In this document: piece by piece, positions 7,836-16,341 of the stretch
Numbering within the stretch: the stretch's first letter is position 1
How the letters are laid out: each line of letters starts with the position of its first letter
Assembly (NCBI RefSeq): GCF_002155685.1
Contig: NZ_MUYK01000002.1
Location: 496,001-560,000 of the forward strand
DNA from: Erythrobacter colymbi
Lineage (GTDB): Bacteria; Pseudomonadota; Alphaproteobacteria; Sphingomonadales; Sphingomonadaceae
Direction of reading: 5' to 3'
Length of the DNA stretch: 64,000 nt
Program-made: the position numbers and the translations under genes
The notes under the pieces: generated by a model
Seen by the model: only the letters and a program-made list of their open reading frames with translations
What the model was told of the DNA's origin: nothing
The model's database searches: none

Positions 7836-9958
7836 GCGACCTCTTGACCGGTAGAAATGTCATCCTTGCCCGCGCCCAGCAGACGCACCGCTTCGGCGAG
7901 CGGAAGGGATACGGCAAAGCGCGTGCCGAGCCCGTCGCGGCTCTCGACCGCGATCCGGCCGCCCATCGCCTTGACGAGCTCGCGCGCCTCGAAAGCACCG
8001 ATCCCGAAGCCGCCCTGCTTGGACGAGACGAAGGGCTTGAACAGGCCGGTGCGCACGAATTCCGGGCTCATGCCCTTGCCCGCATCGACGACCTCGATCG
8101 TGCCGTTGAGCCCCTCGGAAGAGACATCGAGGAACACCGGACTGCCAGCCTCACTCGCATCGATGGCGTTCTGCACCAGATGGATCAGCGCCTGTTCCAG
8201 CGCCTCGCGGTTGCCCATCACCCGCACCGGCGTCTCTCGGGTGAGCGCGACCGGATGGGCGGCAGCAAAGCGCGCGGCGATGTTGCGGGCGAGCTCGACC
8301 AGATCGATCGGCGCCAGCGCCGCGACCTGACCCGACCCGTATCGGCCGAGCCGCGCCAGAAGCGCGGAAAGCTTGTCAGCCGAATTGCGCAGCGTCACGA
8401 GCATGTCGGCACGGAAGGCCGGGTTGTCGGCGTGCTTTTCGGCATTGGCGGCGAGCAGCGAGAGCTGACTGACGAGATTCTTGATGTCGTGCATCACGAA
8501 GGCCATGCGCCGATTGAACTCGTCGAACCGGCTCGCGTCCATCAGCGCCTGCTGCCCGGCCTGTTCGGCGAGATAGCTTGCGAGCTGCTGCCCGGCGACG
8601 CGCAGGAGATCGAAGTCCTCCCAGTCGAGCTGGCGCGGATTGCGTGGGCGAGCGAGCACGATCACCCCTACTAGGCGGTCAAAGTGGATCAGCGGCACCA
8701 GCGCCCAGGCGTCCTCAGCCTCCATCAGCCATTCTGGCACGAGCCCGGCCTCGCCCTGATGATCGATGCCGCCGCGCGCCTCGTCGAGCGCGAGGACGAG
8801 ATTGTGCTGTTCGAGCAGGCCCGACAGCGCGAATTCCCCCGCCACAGCGGGCACGGCGATGGTCGGCCAGTTCCAGCGGGCGGTGAGTTCCAGTTGCGCC
8901 TGCTCGTTGGGCATCAGCAGCAGGCCCGCGGGGCTTTCGGTGATGTCGGCAAGCGCCTTGACCACGCGCTCCTCGAGGCTCGCGCCGCCGGTGCCCCCGC
9001 GCCCGATGGTGCGGGTGAAGCGCAGCCATTCCTCGCGGTAATCGTAGCGGTGCTGGAACAGATGCTTGGTTGCGGTCACCCGCAGCCATGCGCGCAGCCG
9101 GGTCGAGGGCAGCGCCAGCGCGGCGACCAGAATGGCCACCAGCACGAACACGACCTGGCTGGTGCGCGCCACATCGCCGCCGATCAGCGCGAGCGACTTC
9201 GTCACCACGGCAAGGCCAGCAAGATAGCCGCCGATCAGCAGCAGCGAGAGCGTGCGGAAGGTGACCGTGCGCGACGGGCTGAACTGCACCCGCGGCCCGG
9301 CTGCACTCATGCCAAGCGCGAAAAGCACCGCCATCGCGCCGGCAAACAGCCCGCGCAGATCGCCCAGCAATTGCGGCATTTCGCCGCCAAGATAGGCGAG
9401 CGTGTGGAGGTTGAGGTCGAAGGCGAAGATGCCGGTCAGCGCCATCCCGGTCCAGCGCAGCACGGGGCGCAGCGCGCTCGCCGCGCCCGCGTAGAGGTTG
9501 TGCAGCAGCATCAGCGCGCCGATCGCCACCAGCATGTCGATCAAGAGGCGCGCCTCGAACACGGCATGGGCGCCGGGGGATGTCCCCGCCACGGGATTGC
9601 CGACAAGCACCACCACGGGCTGAAGCAGTTGCACCAGCACCAGCGCCACGATCACGGGACGCACCGGCTTCAGACTGGCCGTGCGGCCATCGGCGGCAAA
9701 CAGGCAGAACATCGTGGCGATCAGTGCAAGGTTGCGGACCGCAGCGGCGATCACGACCGCGCCGTGCTCGGCCCCGAGAGCCGCACCCAGCGCGCACCAC
9801 AGCGCGCTTACGCCGGAAGCCACCATCAGCCCGATGCGGTCAGGCCGTGCGCGCTCGCCATTGCGCCACATCCACAGCATCGCCCCCGCGCTCAGGCACG
9901 CGCCCGCGATCCACGCGGTCAGCGTCACCAGCGGCAGCAGCGTGCCCGGCCAGATCAC
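7832..9958 (-). CDS. prsK: PrsK, membrane histidine kinase (PEP-CTERM/XrtA type)
   Basis: A 708-aa sensor kinase starting at a GTG at 9958 that overlaps the stop of the upstream sugar transferase (GTGA), with GGAGGG just upstream. Residues 1-290 contain a series of hydrophobic membrane helices. A GAF-like region follows (around 320-470), then a dimerisation/phosphoacceptor helix with MHDIKNLVSQL (His near 500) and an ATPase domain ending in GGFGIGAFEARELV and DGLGTRFAVSLPL. This architecture, together with adjacent prsR, matches the kinase of the PEP-CTERM regulatory pair. It probably senses an envelope or membrane signal; the signal is unknown. Confidence 0.87.
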   Translation of the reverse strand: MIWPGTLLPLVTLTAWIAGACLSAGAMLWMWRNGERARPDRIGLMVASGVSALWCALGAALGAEHGAVVIAAAVRNLALIATMFCLFAADGRTASLKPVRPVIVALVLVQLLQPVVVLVGNPVAGTSPGAHAVFEARLLIDMLVAIGALMLLHNLYAGAASALRPVLRWTGMALTGIFAFDLNLHTLAYLGGEMPQLLGDLRGLFAGAMAVLFALGMSAAGPRVQFSPSRTVTFRTLSLLLIGGYLAGLAVVTKSLALIGGDVARTSQVVFVLVAILVAALALPSTRLRAWLRVTATKHLFQHRYDYREEWLRFTRTIGRGGTGGASLEERVVKALADITESPAGLLLMPNEQAQLELTARWNWPTIAVPAVAGEFALSGLLEQHNLVLALDEARGGIDHQGEAGLVPEWLMEAEDAWALVPLIHFDRLVGVIVLARPRNPRQLDWEDFDLLRVAGQQLASYLAEQAGQQALMDASRFDEFNRRMAFVMHDIKNLVSQLSLLAANAEKHADNPAFRADMLVTLRNSADKLSALLARLGRYGSGQVAALAPIDLVELARNIAARFAAAHPVALTRETPVRVMGNREALEQALIHLVQNAIDASEAGSPVFLDVSSEGLNGTIEVVDAGKGMSPEFVRTGLFKPFVSSKQGGFGIGAFEARELVKAMGGRIAVESRDGLGTRFAVSLPLAEAVRLLGAGKDDISTGQEVA

Positions 9959-11340
9959 CGCGCGCCCTCCGGCCACAGGATCACCCGCAAGGTCTGAAGC
10001 AGGATCACGAAATCGAGGAAGGGCGTGTAGTTCTTGGCGTAGTAGAGATCATATTCGAGCTTGCAGCGGCTATCCTCGACCGACGCGCCGTAGGGATAGT
10101 TGATCTGCGCCCAACCGGTGATCCCCGGCTTCACCATGTGCCGCTCGCCATAGAAGGGAATTTCCTCCTCGAGGCTCTCGACAAAGGAAGGCACTTCGGG
10201 GCGCGGGCCGACGAAGCTCATCTCGCCCTTCAGCACGCTCAAGGTCTGCGGCAGCTCGTCGATGCGGACCTTGCGGATGAAGCGCCCGAGGCGGGTGACG
10301 CGCGGGTCGTTCTTCTCGGCCCACTTGGCCCCGTCCTTCTCCGCATCGGTGCGCATCGAGCGCAGCTTGATGAGCGTGAAGGGCTCGCCATAGAGCCCCA
10401 CGCGCTGCTGGCGGAAGAAAGCCGGCCCCTTGCTGTCGAGCTTCACCAGCGCGGCGAAGAGGATGATGATCGGGAAGGTCAGCGCAAGCAGGATCAGGCT
10501 GGCGGCGATATCGAACACACGCTTGGAAGCGCTGGAGAACATCCGGCTGCTCGAAAAGCCGTCGGAGAAGATCAGCCAGCTGGGGTTGATCGTGTCGAGA
10601 TCGACGCGCCCCGTCTCGCGCTCGATGAAGCTCGAGAAGTCGTTGACGTGGACGCCCTTGGTCTTAATGCGCAGCAGGTCCTTGAGCGGCAGCGCGTTGC
10701 GGCGCTCTTGCAGCGCCAGTACCACTTCCGACACGCCGAGATTCTCGACAAAGCGGCCAAGATCGTGGATTGCCGAGCGCGGGATTGCTTCTTCGACCAC
10801 GCGGTTGTCGTCGCTCATGGCGATGTAGGAGACGATGGCAAAGCCGGTCTCGGGCTTCTCGCCAAGTTCGCGTAGGCGCTGCGCCCGGTCGCCCGCGCCG
10901 AGCACCATTACGCGGCGGCGGAAGGCCGACGAGCCGAGGAAGGAATTGAGCAGCAGCCGGTCGGCGATCAGCACCAGGATCGCAAGACCCATCGTGTAGA
11001 GCAGCGTCGAGCGCCAGAACAGGTCGCTCGGAATGACGAAGTCGACCACCGCCAGGGCAATGATGCCGAGACTGATCGCCACCAGCACCCGCGCGCCCGC
11101 AAAGCGCAGGGAGCGCAGCGCGTAGGGGCCATAGACCCCAACCGCGATCATCGCCAGCCAGATCACCATCGAGGTGCCGAACAGCGCCCATCCGCGCCCG
11201 CTGAGCGTACCGAGATCGAGCCCGATCTGGTGCGCGCGCCACTGCCAGGCAAGCTCGCTCGCCAGCACCAGCAAGCCGAGATCGAGCAGGCCGAGCAGCA
11301 GCACGGCGTGCGGGATATAGTGCTTGAACAGGCGGATCAT
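9955..11340 (-). CDS. XrtA-type sugar transferase / undecaprenyl-phosphate glycosyl-1-phosphotransferase
   Basis: A 461-aa polyprenyl-phosphate sugar transferase of the PEP-CTERM-associated type. N-terminal membrane helices (1-120) precede a Rossmann-like domain (RRRVMVLGAGDRAQRL near 145), another membrane helix (FDIAASLILLALTFPIIIL), and the C-terminal WcaJ-type catalytic domain with KLRSMRTDAEKDG, RKVRIDELPQ, FVGPRPEVPSF and KPGITGWAQI. The enzyme loads the first sugar phosphate on undecaprenyl phosphate at the inner membrane to start exopolysaccharide repeat synthesis. It leads the operon with prsK, prsR and a TPR lipoprotein. No exosortase gene lies in the window. Confidence 0.9.
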   Translation of the reverse strand: MIRLFKHYIPHAVLLLGLLDLGLLVLASELAWQWRAHQIGLDLGTLSGRGWALFGTSMVIWLAMIAVGVYGPYALRSLRFAGARVLVAISLGIIALAVVDFVIPSDLFWRSTLLYTMGLAILVLIADRLLLNSFLGSSAFRRRVMVLGAGDRAQRLRELGEKPETGFAIVSYIAMSDDNRVVEEAIPRSAIHDLGRFVENLGVSEVVLALQERRNALPLKDLLRIKTKGVHVNDFSSFIERETGRVDLDTINPSWLIFSDGFSSSRMFSSASKRVFDIAASLILLALTFPIIILFAALVKLDSKGPAFFRQQRVGLYGEPFTLIKLRSMRTDAEKDGAKWAEKNDPRVTRLGRFIRKVRIDELPQTLSVLKGEMSFVGPRPEVPSFVESLEEEIPFYGERHMVKPGITGWAQINYPYGASVEDSRCKLEYDLYYAKNYTPFLDFVILLQTLRVILWPEGAR

Positions 11341-11399
11341 TTTGCGGCGGGCCTCTGGTGCATGCCTGCGCGCTTCTAGGCCCGAGACCTTAAGTGTCG

Positions 11400-11410
11400 G
11401 TAAATTTTAC
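11400..11410. promoter_or_regulatory. Small inverted repeat GTAAA-T-TTTAC upstream of the sugar transferase
   Basis: Arms GTAAA and TTTAC around a central T lie 60 bp upstream of the sugar transferase start. The same arms with a 4-bp centre occur upstream of the ScfR-like regulator at 12827-12840. It may be an operator or an AT-rich promoter element; the evidence is only the symmetry. Confidence 0.25.
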
Positions 11411-11468
11411 ACCCGCTCGCGCACCCGCGCTTTCCTGCGGGTTGCGAGGGTTAATGCCGCGCTGATCA

Positions 11469-12818
11469 TCAGCCTCGCGGACGGGGCAAGGTGCTGGCCA
11501 GACGGGCGGGCGCAGGGGTCAGGCACTCGGCCTTGCCGCAGCGCCCGCATGGCACGCCGAGCGGCACCGCATCGGCGCGGTCGAGCGAGACGCCGCGGGC
11601 ATGGGCGATGTCGCCGGCAAAGCGCGCCTCGATCCCGAGGACCACCGCGCGGCGGCCCGAGCACATCACGCCGTCGCCATCGACCGTGCGGGTGATGGTG
11701 AACCAGTGGCGCGCCGCAGCCTCGCCCTCGCCGAAGGTCACCGCTTGGGTGAGGAGAGTCCCCGGACGCTCGAAGGCTGCATAGGGCACCCAAGCGGGCC
11801 AGCGCGCGCCCTCCAGCGGGTAGAGCGCGCCGCTGCCGCCGGCGGTGAAGTGGGTCATCCGCCCCGCCCGGTCGATCACGGCCATGAAGAAGGGCAGCCC
11901 CCGCTCGCCGACGCGACCAAGCGTGGTGAGCCGCTGGGCGACTTGGTCGAAACTGACGGCAAAGCGGCGTTGCAGCACCGCAAGATCGTATCCCGTCGCC
12001 TCGCAGGCGCGTAGGAAGCGGCGATAGGGCAGCAAAAGTGCCCCCGCGAGGTTATCGGCGATATGCTCGCGCAGGGCATCGCGCGCCTCGATACTGGCGA
12101 GGTTGGCGCCCGCCACCAGCGTCTCGATGCCCTCGCGCATTTCGAGCTGCCCGACCTGCCGGGCGATCTGGAAGCGGCGGGCAGCGCCCGGAAGCATCTC
12201 GGAGAGCTGGAGCTGGCGGGCGTGCAGGTCGAGCCGGTGGACCTGTCCCGGCATGACCTCCGCGGGAAGGATGCGGACCTGCAGCTGGTGCTTCTCGCGC
12301 AGCCGCTCGGACAGGGCGGCGCTGATCTCTCCGCGGCTCAGGCGCAGCTCGTCGGCGAGGTCTTCAGCGGCATGGTCGAGATCGGCGAAGTGGTTCTGCC
12401 AGCGCTCGACCGCGCGGCGGGCGGAGGCGGCGGCATCCTCAACCACGATCCGCTCGCCCCCTCCCCTTGTGTCATAGAGCCGCGCGAAGGCTGCGGCGAC
12501 CTGCGGGGCGGCGGCGAGGAATTCCTGCACCTCCTCGCGGTCGATCCCGAGATCGGCGAAGCGCTTGTCGGCCATGCGGCGCACGAGGCCATCGAGCCCG
12601 CCGATCGCGTCATCCTCGCGCAGGGATCGCGGATCGAAGTCGAAGCGCTCGATCACCTGCACCAGCACGCGGGCGGAAAGCGGGCGCTGGTTGCGCTCGA
12701 TCAGGTTGAGATAGGAGGGCGAGATGCCGAGCAGGCTCGCCATGTTCGCCTGAGTCAGGCCCTCGCGCTTGCGCAGGCGGCGCAGGGCGGGCCCTGCAAG
12801 GAGGTTGGTGTCGGCCAT
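11469..12818 (-). CDS. RamB/ScfR-family short-chain fatty acyl-CoA-type transcriptional regulator
   Basis: A 449-aa protein with an N-terminal XRE helix-turn-helix (LRKREGLTQANMASLLGISPSYLNLIE, residues 14-40), a middle IrrE/ImmA-like domain without the zinc-peptidase HExxH, and a C-terminal region (CGRCGKAECL near residue 430) typical of DUF2083 proteins. The family includes RamB, PccR and MccR, which control acetate and propionate metabolism in response to acyl-CoA status. It is divergent from aceA with 178 bp between start codons, which strongly suggests that it controls the glyoxylate shunt and itself. An operator-like repeat lies 6 bp upstream of its ATG. Confidence 0.85.
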   Translation of the reverse strand: MADTNLLAGPALRRLRKREGLTQANMASLLGISPSYLNLIERNQRPLSARVLVQVIERFDFDPRSLREDDAIGGLDGLVRRMADKRFADLGIDREEVQEFLAAAPQVAAAFARLYDTRGGGERIVVEDAAASARRAVERWQNHFADLDHAAEDLADELRLSRGEISAALSERLREKHQLQVRILPAEVMPGQVHRLDLHARQLQLSEMLPGAARRFQIARQVGQLEMREGIETLVAGANLASIEARDALREHIADNLAGALLLPYRRFLRACEATGYDLAVLQRRFAVSFDQVAQRLTTLGRVGERGLPFFMAVIDRAGRMTHFTAGGSGALYPLEGARWPAWVPYAAFERPGTLLTQAVTFGEGEAAARHWFTITRTVDGDGVMCSGRRAVVLGIEARFAGDIAHARGVSLDRADAVPLGVPCGRCGKAECLTPAPARLASTLPRPRG

Positions 12819-12823
12819 GGCGC

Positions 12824-12843
12824 TTTGTAAACTTCTTTACTGA
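12824..12843. promoter_or_regulatory. Candidate ScfR-type operator TTTGTAAA-N4-TTTACTGA
   Basis: TTTGTAAA (12824-12831), 4 bp, then TTTACTGA (12836-12843). ScfR-family regulators such as PccR are reported to bind TTTGCAAA-N4-TTTGCAAA. The first arm differs at one position and the second is degenerate. Its place just upstream of the regulator start fits autoregulation. A weaker related stretch, CTGTAAGTTT, lies at 12889-12898 closer to aceA. Confidence 0.45.
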
Positions 12844-12996
12844 TTGACACAAGATCACGGGCAATTGTCCGCATAGCGACACGATTTTCTGTAAGTTTCC
12901 CTGTCATGCTGCGCCGCACCACGGCAGAGCGTGTCCATCCAGCGGCGCGAGTCCCACGGCCTCGCTCCACTCCCCAGGATTGGACAGGAGAACGCT

Positions 12997-14595
12997 ATGA
13001 CCTACCAGAACACCATCGCCCGGATGCGCGACATCGTCACCGCGAACGGGCCGAGCTGGGCCGCGATCGATCCCGAAAGCGCCGCGCGCATGGCGATCCA
13101 GAACCGCTTCGCCACCGGCCTCGACATCGCCAAGTACACCGCCAAGATCATGCGCGCCGACATGGCCGCCTATGACGCGGACCCCGCCAAGTACACCCAG
13201 TCGCTCGGCTGCTGGCACGGCTTCATCGCGCAGCAGAAGCTGATCGCGATCAAGAAGCACTTCGGCACCACCAAGCAGCGTTACCTCTACCTCTCGGGCT
13301 GGATGGTCGCCGCGCTGCGCAGCGAGTTCGGCCCCCTGCCCGACCAGTCGATGCACGAAAAGACCTCGGTGCCCGCGCTGATTGAGGAACTCTACACCTT
13401 CCTCAAGCAGGCCGACGCCCGCGAGCTCGGCATGATGTTCCGCGCCCTCGATGCCGCCCGCAAGGCCGGTGACGCGGTCGAAGCCAAGCGCCTCGAGAAC
13501 GCGATCGACAACTACGAAACCCACGTCGTGCCGATCATCGCCGACATCGACGCAGGCTTCGGCAATGCGGAAGCCACCTACCTCCTCGCCAAGAAGATGA
13601 TCGAGGCGGGCGCCTGCGCCCTCCAGATCGAGAACCAGGTTTCGGACGAGAAGCAGTGCGGCCACCAGGACGGCAAGGTCACCGTGCCGCACGAGGACTT
13701 CCTCCAGAAGATCCGCGCCTGCCGCCATGCCTTTCTCGAGATGGGCGTGGAAGACGGGATCATCGTCGCCCGCACCGACTCGCTTGGCGCCGGTCTCACC
13801 AAGCAGATCGCCTTCTCGAAGGAGCCGGGCGACCTCGGCGACCAGTACAACAGCTTCCTCGATGCCGATGAGGTCGATCCGGCCAACATCACCAACGGCC
13901 AGGTCTTCATCAGCCGCGACGGCAAGCTGCTCGCCCCCAAGCGCCTGCCCTCGAACCTCTACCAGTTCCGCCCCGGCACGGGCGAGGACCGCGTGGTGCT
14001 CGACTGCATCACCTCGCTCCAGAACGGCGCCGACCTTCTCTGGATCGAGACCGAGAAGCCCCATGTCGAGCAGATCGCCGGCATGGTCGACCGCATCCGC
14101 GAAGTCGTGCCGAACGCCAAGCTGGTCTACAACAACTCGCCCAGCTTCAACTGGACGCTGAACTTCCGCCAGCAGGTGTTCGATGCCTGGGAAGCGGCGG
14201 GCAAGGACGTGTCGGCCTATGACCGCGCCAAGCTGATGAGCGTCGACTACGACGGCACCGAGCTGTCGGACGAAGCCGACGAGAAGATCCGCACCTTCCA
14301 GCGCGACGCCGCTGCGCGGGCCGGCATCTTCCACCACCTCATCACGCTGCCGACCTATCACACGGCCGCGCTCTCGACCGACAACCTTGCCCGCGAATAC
14401 TTCGGCGAGGCCGGCATGCTCGGCTACGTCAAGAACGTGCAGCGCGAGGAAATCCGTCAGGGTATCGCCTGCGTGAAGCACCAGAACATGTCGGGCTCCG
14501 ACATCGGTGACGATCACAAGGAGTACTTCGCCGGTGAGGCCGCGCTCAAGGCCGGCGGTGTCCACAACACCATGAACCAGTTCGAGGCCGCATAA
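12997..14595 (+). CDS. aceA: Isocitrate lyase (long, Pseudomonas/eukaryote-like subfamily)
   Basis: AceA, 532 aa, splits isocitrate into glyoxylate and succinate, the first step of the glyoxylate shunt, allowing growth on acetate or fatty acids. The start ATG at 12997 follows ACAGGAG at 12984-12990; an upstream in-frame extension to 12931 lacks a ribosome-binding site. The catalytic loop reads QVSDEKQCGHQDGKVTVPHE, with KQCGH in place of the KKCGH of the short enterobacterial enzymes. This and the 532-aa length place it in the approximately 531-aa subfamily found in Pseudomonas. Other signatures are DIDAGFGNAEATY, RTDSLGAG and NNSPSFNW. Malate synthase is not in the window. Confidence 0.95.
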   Translation: MTYQNTIARMRDIVTANGPSWAAIDPESAARMAIQNRFATGLDIAKYTAKIMRADMAAYDADPAKYTQSLGCWHGFIAQQKLIAIKKHFGTTKQRYLYLSGWMVAALRSEFGPLPDQSMHEKTSVPALIEELYTFLKQADARELGMMFRALDAARKAGDAVEAKRLENAIDNYETHVVPIIADIDAGFGNAEATYLLAKKMIEAGACALQIENQVSDEKQCGHQDGKVTVPHEDFLQKIRACRHAFLEMGVEDGIIVARTDSLGAGLTKQIAFSKEPGDLGDQYNSFLDADEVDPANITNGQVFISRDGKLLAPKRLPSNLYQFRPGTGEDRVVLDCITSLQNGADLLWIETEKPHVEQIAGMVDRIREVVPNAKLVYNNSPSFNWTLNFRQQVFDAWEAAGKDVSAYDRAKLMSVDYDGTELSDEADEKIRTFQRDAAARAGIFHHLITLPTYHTAALSTDNLAREYFGEAGMLGYVKNVQREEIRQGIACVKHQNMSGSDIGDDHKEYFAGEAALKAGGVHNTMNQFEAA

Positions 14596-14616
14596 GCCTC
14601 GCAAGGGTGGGAGAGA

Positions 14617-14652
14617 ATCCCGGGAGGATCGGATAATCCGGCCTTCCGGGAT
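14617..14652 (+). other. Strong hairpin between aceA and the 61-aa gene
   Basis: ATCCCGGGAGG (14617-14627) pairs with CCTTCCGGGAT (14642-14652), an 11-bp stem with one G-U pair, and the interior CGG/CCG can extend it. No T-run follows, so it is not an ordinary terminator. It is well placed to protect the 3' end of aceA mRNA or to give different levels of the two products. Confidence 0.6.
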
Positions 14653-14704
14653 GCCCGAAAGCCGCCTAAGAGCCTCCGGGTGAGATCACCCAGCGGAGAG
14701 TGAC

Positions 14705-14890
14705 ATGACCGATACCGATACCCCGAAGACCGAGCCCGCCCGCGCCCGCGCGCTGCTCTCGACCGCCGACATGAAGCTGCTGCGCCGCGCGCTGGAAAGC
14801 CACGCGCGCAACACCGAGGACCGCGAGGAGCTCGCCAAGATCAACGCGCTGCACCACCGCCTCGGCACCTACGTTCCGTCGGGCGAGTAA
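14705..14890 (+). CDS. Small conserved-looking protein, 61 aa, unknown function
   Basis: The ORF starts at an ATG 5 nt after GGAGAG and ends 34 bp before a strong terminator, so it has the layout of a real gene expressed with or after aceA. The protein (MTDTDTPKTEPARARALLS...) is soluble and charged. A disordered N-terminus of about 18 residues is followed by two predicted amphipathic helices (ADMKLLRRALESHARNTEDR and EELAKINALHHRLGTY). I do not recognise a family. Its stable position after isocitrate lyase suggests a link to acetate metabolism, but that is only context. Confidence 0.7.
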   Translation: MTDTDTPKTEPARARALLSTADMKLLRRALESHARNTEDREELAKINALHHRLGTYVPSGE

Positions 14891-14923
14891 CCCGGCACAA
14901 CAGTTCTCCTGGGGAGGAGAAAC

Positions 14924-14971
14924 GGCCGTCGGAGCGTCCCGCAAGGGCCCGCTCCGGCGGCCGCCTTTTTT
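14924..14971 (+). terminator. Rho-independent terminator after aceA and the 61-aa gene
   Basis: GGCCGTCGGAGCG (14924-14936) pairs with CGCTCCGGCGGCC (14950-14962), 13 bp with one G-U pair, followed by a run of T (14965-14971). It ends the aceA transcript unit on the plus strand. Confidence 0.9.
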
Positions 14972-14998
14972 GGGGTTCTCACAAGAGGCGCGCAGAAC

Positions 14999-16318
14999 CT
15001 ACTTCTTGGCCATCAGATCGAGCGTCGCCGCGGTCATAGCCTCGGTCGCCGTGGCGATCACCGCCGGGGCATCGGGGGCCCAGAACGACGAGTGGAGCGA
15101 AGGCAGCGTGATCTCGCCCCTTTGCGCCTTGTCCCATTGTTCCCTGGGGACACCACCGACCCAGAAGATCAGGCTTTCGACATTGGTCTTGTCGGCGCGG
15201 TAATACTGGCTGAAATCCTCGCCCACCATTGCGCTCGGCAGGGCCTGCACCCGCTCGCCGAAACGGGCGCCGAAGGCTGCGACCACCCGGTCGGTGAGAG
15301 CGGGTGTGTTGTAGGTCGCGGGCGTATAGGGCTCCTGCACCGTCATGCGCGGCAGCTTGTCGTCGGGCATTCCCCCGGCAATCGCCTCGCCGCGCGCGAC
15401 GCGGGCGATACCGTCGAGCAAGCGCTTGCGCGTCCCGTCGCTGGCGCTGCGAACCGTGATCTGGAGCCGCGCCTCGTCGGGGATGATGTTGTGTTTGGAA
15501 CCGGCCTGGAAGCTGCCCACCGTCACCACCGCCGGATCGGACGGATTCTGCTCGCGGCTCACCAGCGTCTGCAGGCGCATGACGATCGCGGCCGCGATCA
15601 CCACCGGGTCCCGGGTGCTTTGCGGTGCGGCACCATGCCCGCCGATGCCGGGCACGACCAGATCGACGCTATCGACATTCGCCAGCGCGAAGCCACGGGT
15701 GTAGCCGATCTCGCCCGCTGGAAGCACCGCCGCGTCGTGGAAGGCGAGGACATAGCGGGGCTTGGGAAAGCGGATGAACAGCCCGTCATCGAGCATCGCC
15801 TTGGCCCCCTGCCCGATCTCCTCGGCGGGCTGGAGCACCATCACAAGCGTACCCGACCACTGATCGCGGCGCTCGCTCAGCAGCTTGGCCGTGCCGATCC
15901 ATGCGGCCATGTGCGTATCGTGCCCGCAGGCGTGCATCACCCCGGTCTCGGTCCCGTTCTGCGCCACCGCGCGCTTCTTCGAGGCGAAGGGGAGCCCGGT
16001 CTGTTCGACCACCGGCAGCCCGTCCATGTCGGCGCGCAGCATCACCACCGGCCCCTCGCCATTGCGCAGCACCGCGACCACGCCAGTCTTGCCGACGCCC
16101 TCAGTCACCTCGAAGCCCATCGCACGGGCGCGGGCGGCGAGCTTCTTCGACGTCTCGACCTCCTGAAAGCTGAGTTCGGGATTGGCATGGAGATCGCGGT
16201 AGAGCGCGGTCAGATCGGGCATCTGCGCTGCCACCGCATCGCGCAGTTCGTCGGCCTGCGCTGGGGCTGCCCCCAGCGCCAGCAGGCTCGCGCCCGCCCA
16301 TGTGATCACCCGCGTCAT
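14999..16318 (-). CDS. Secreted M20-family amidohydrolase / metallopeptidase
   Basis: A 439-aa protein beginning at the ATG at 16318 (MTRVITWAGASLLALGAAPAQA), a clear Sec signal peptide with cleavage after AQA, so periplasmic or secreted. The mature part is an M20D hydrolase: metal ligands in MHACGHDTHMAAWIG and LQPAEEIGQGAKAMLDDG, and the lid domain around HGAAPQSTRDPV. Relatives cleave N-acyl amino acids, hippurate or dipeptides; the substrate cannot be assigned. It lies 23 bp after the SLC13 permease gene on the same strand, suggesting release and uptake of a carboxylate. An in-frame extension to 16705 overlaps the permease gene and is not credible. Confidence 0.9.
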   Translation of the reverse strand: MTRVITWAGASLLALGAAPAQADELRDAVAAQMPDLTALYRDLHANPELSFQEVETSKKLAARARAMGFEVTEGVGKTGVVAVLRNGEGPVVMLRADMDGLPVVEQTGLPFASKKRAVAQNGTETGVMHACGHDTHMAAWIGTAKLLSERRDQWSGTLVMVLQPAEEIGQGAKAMLDDGLFIRFPKPRYVLAFHDAAVLPAGEIGYTRGFALANVDSVDLVVPGIGGHGAAPQSTRDPVVIAAAIVMRLQTLVSREQNPSDPAVVTVGSFQAGSKHNIIPDEARLQITVRSASDGTRKRLLDGIARVARGEAIAGGMPDDKLPRMTVQEPYTPATYNTPALTDRVVAAFGARFGERVQALPSAMVGEDFSQYYRADKTNVESLIFWVGGVPREQWDKAQRGEITLPSLHSSFWAPDAPAVIATATEAMTAATLDLMAKK

Positions 16319-16341
16319 GCCCTTTGTCCTCTCCGATCCGG

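Noticed and set aside
12931..12996. N-terminal extension of AceA from 12931
   Set aside because: No ribosome-binding site for the upstream codon, whereas ACAGGAG precedes the ATG at 12997, giving the family's usual length.
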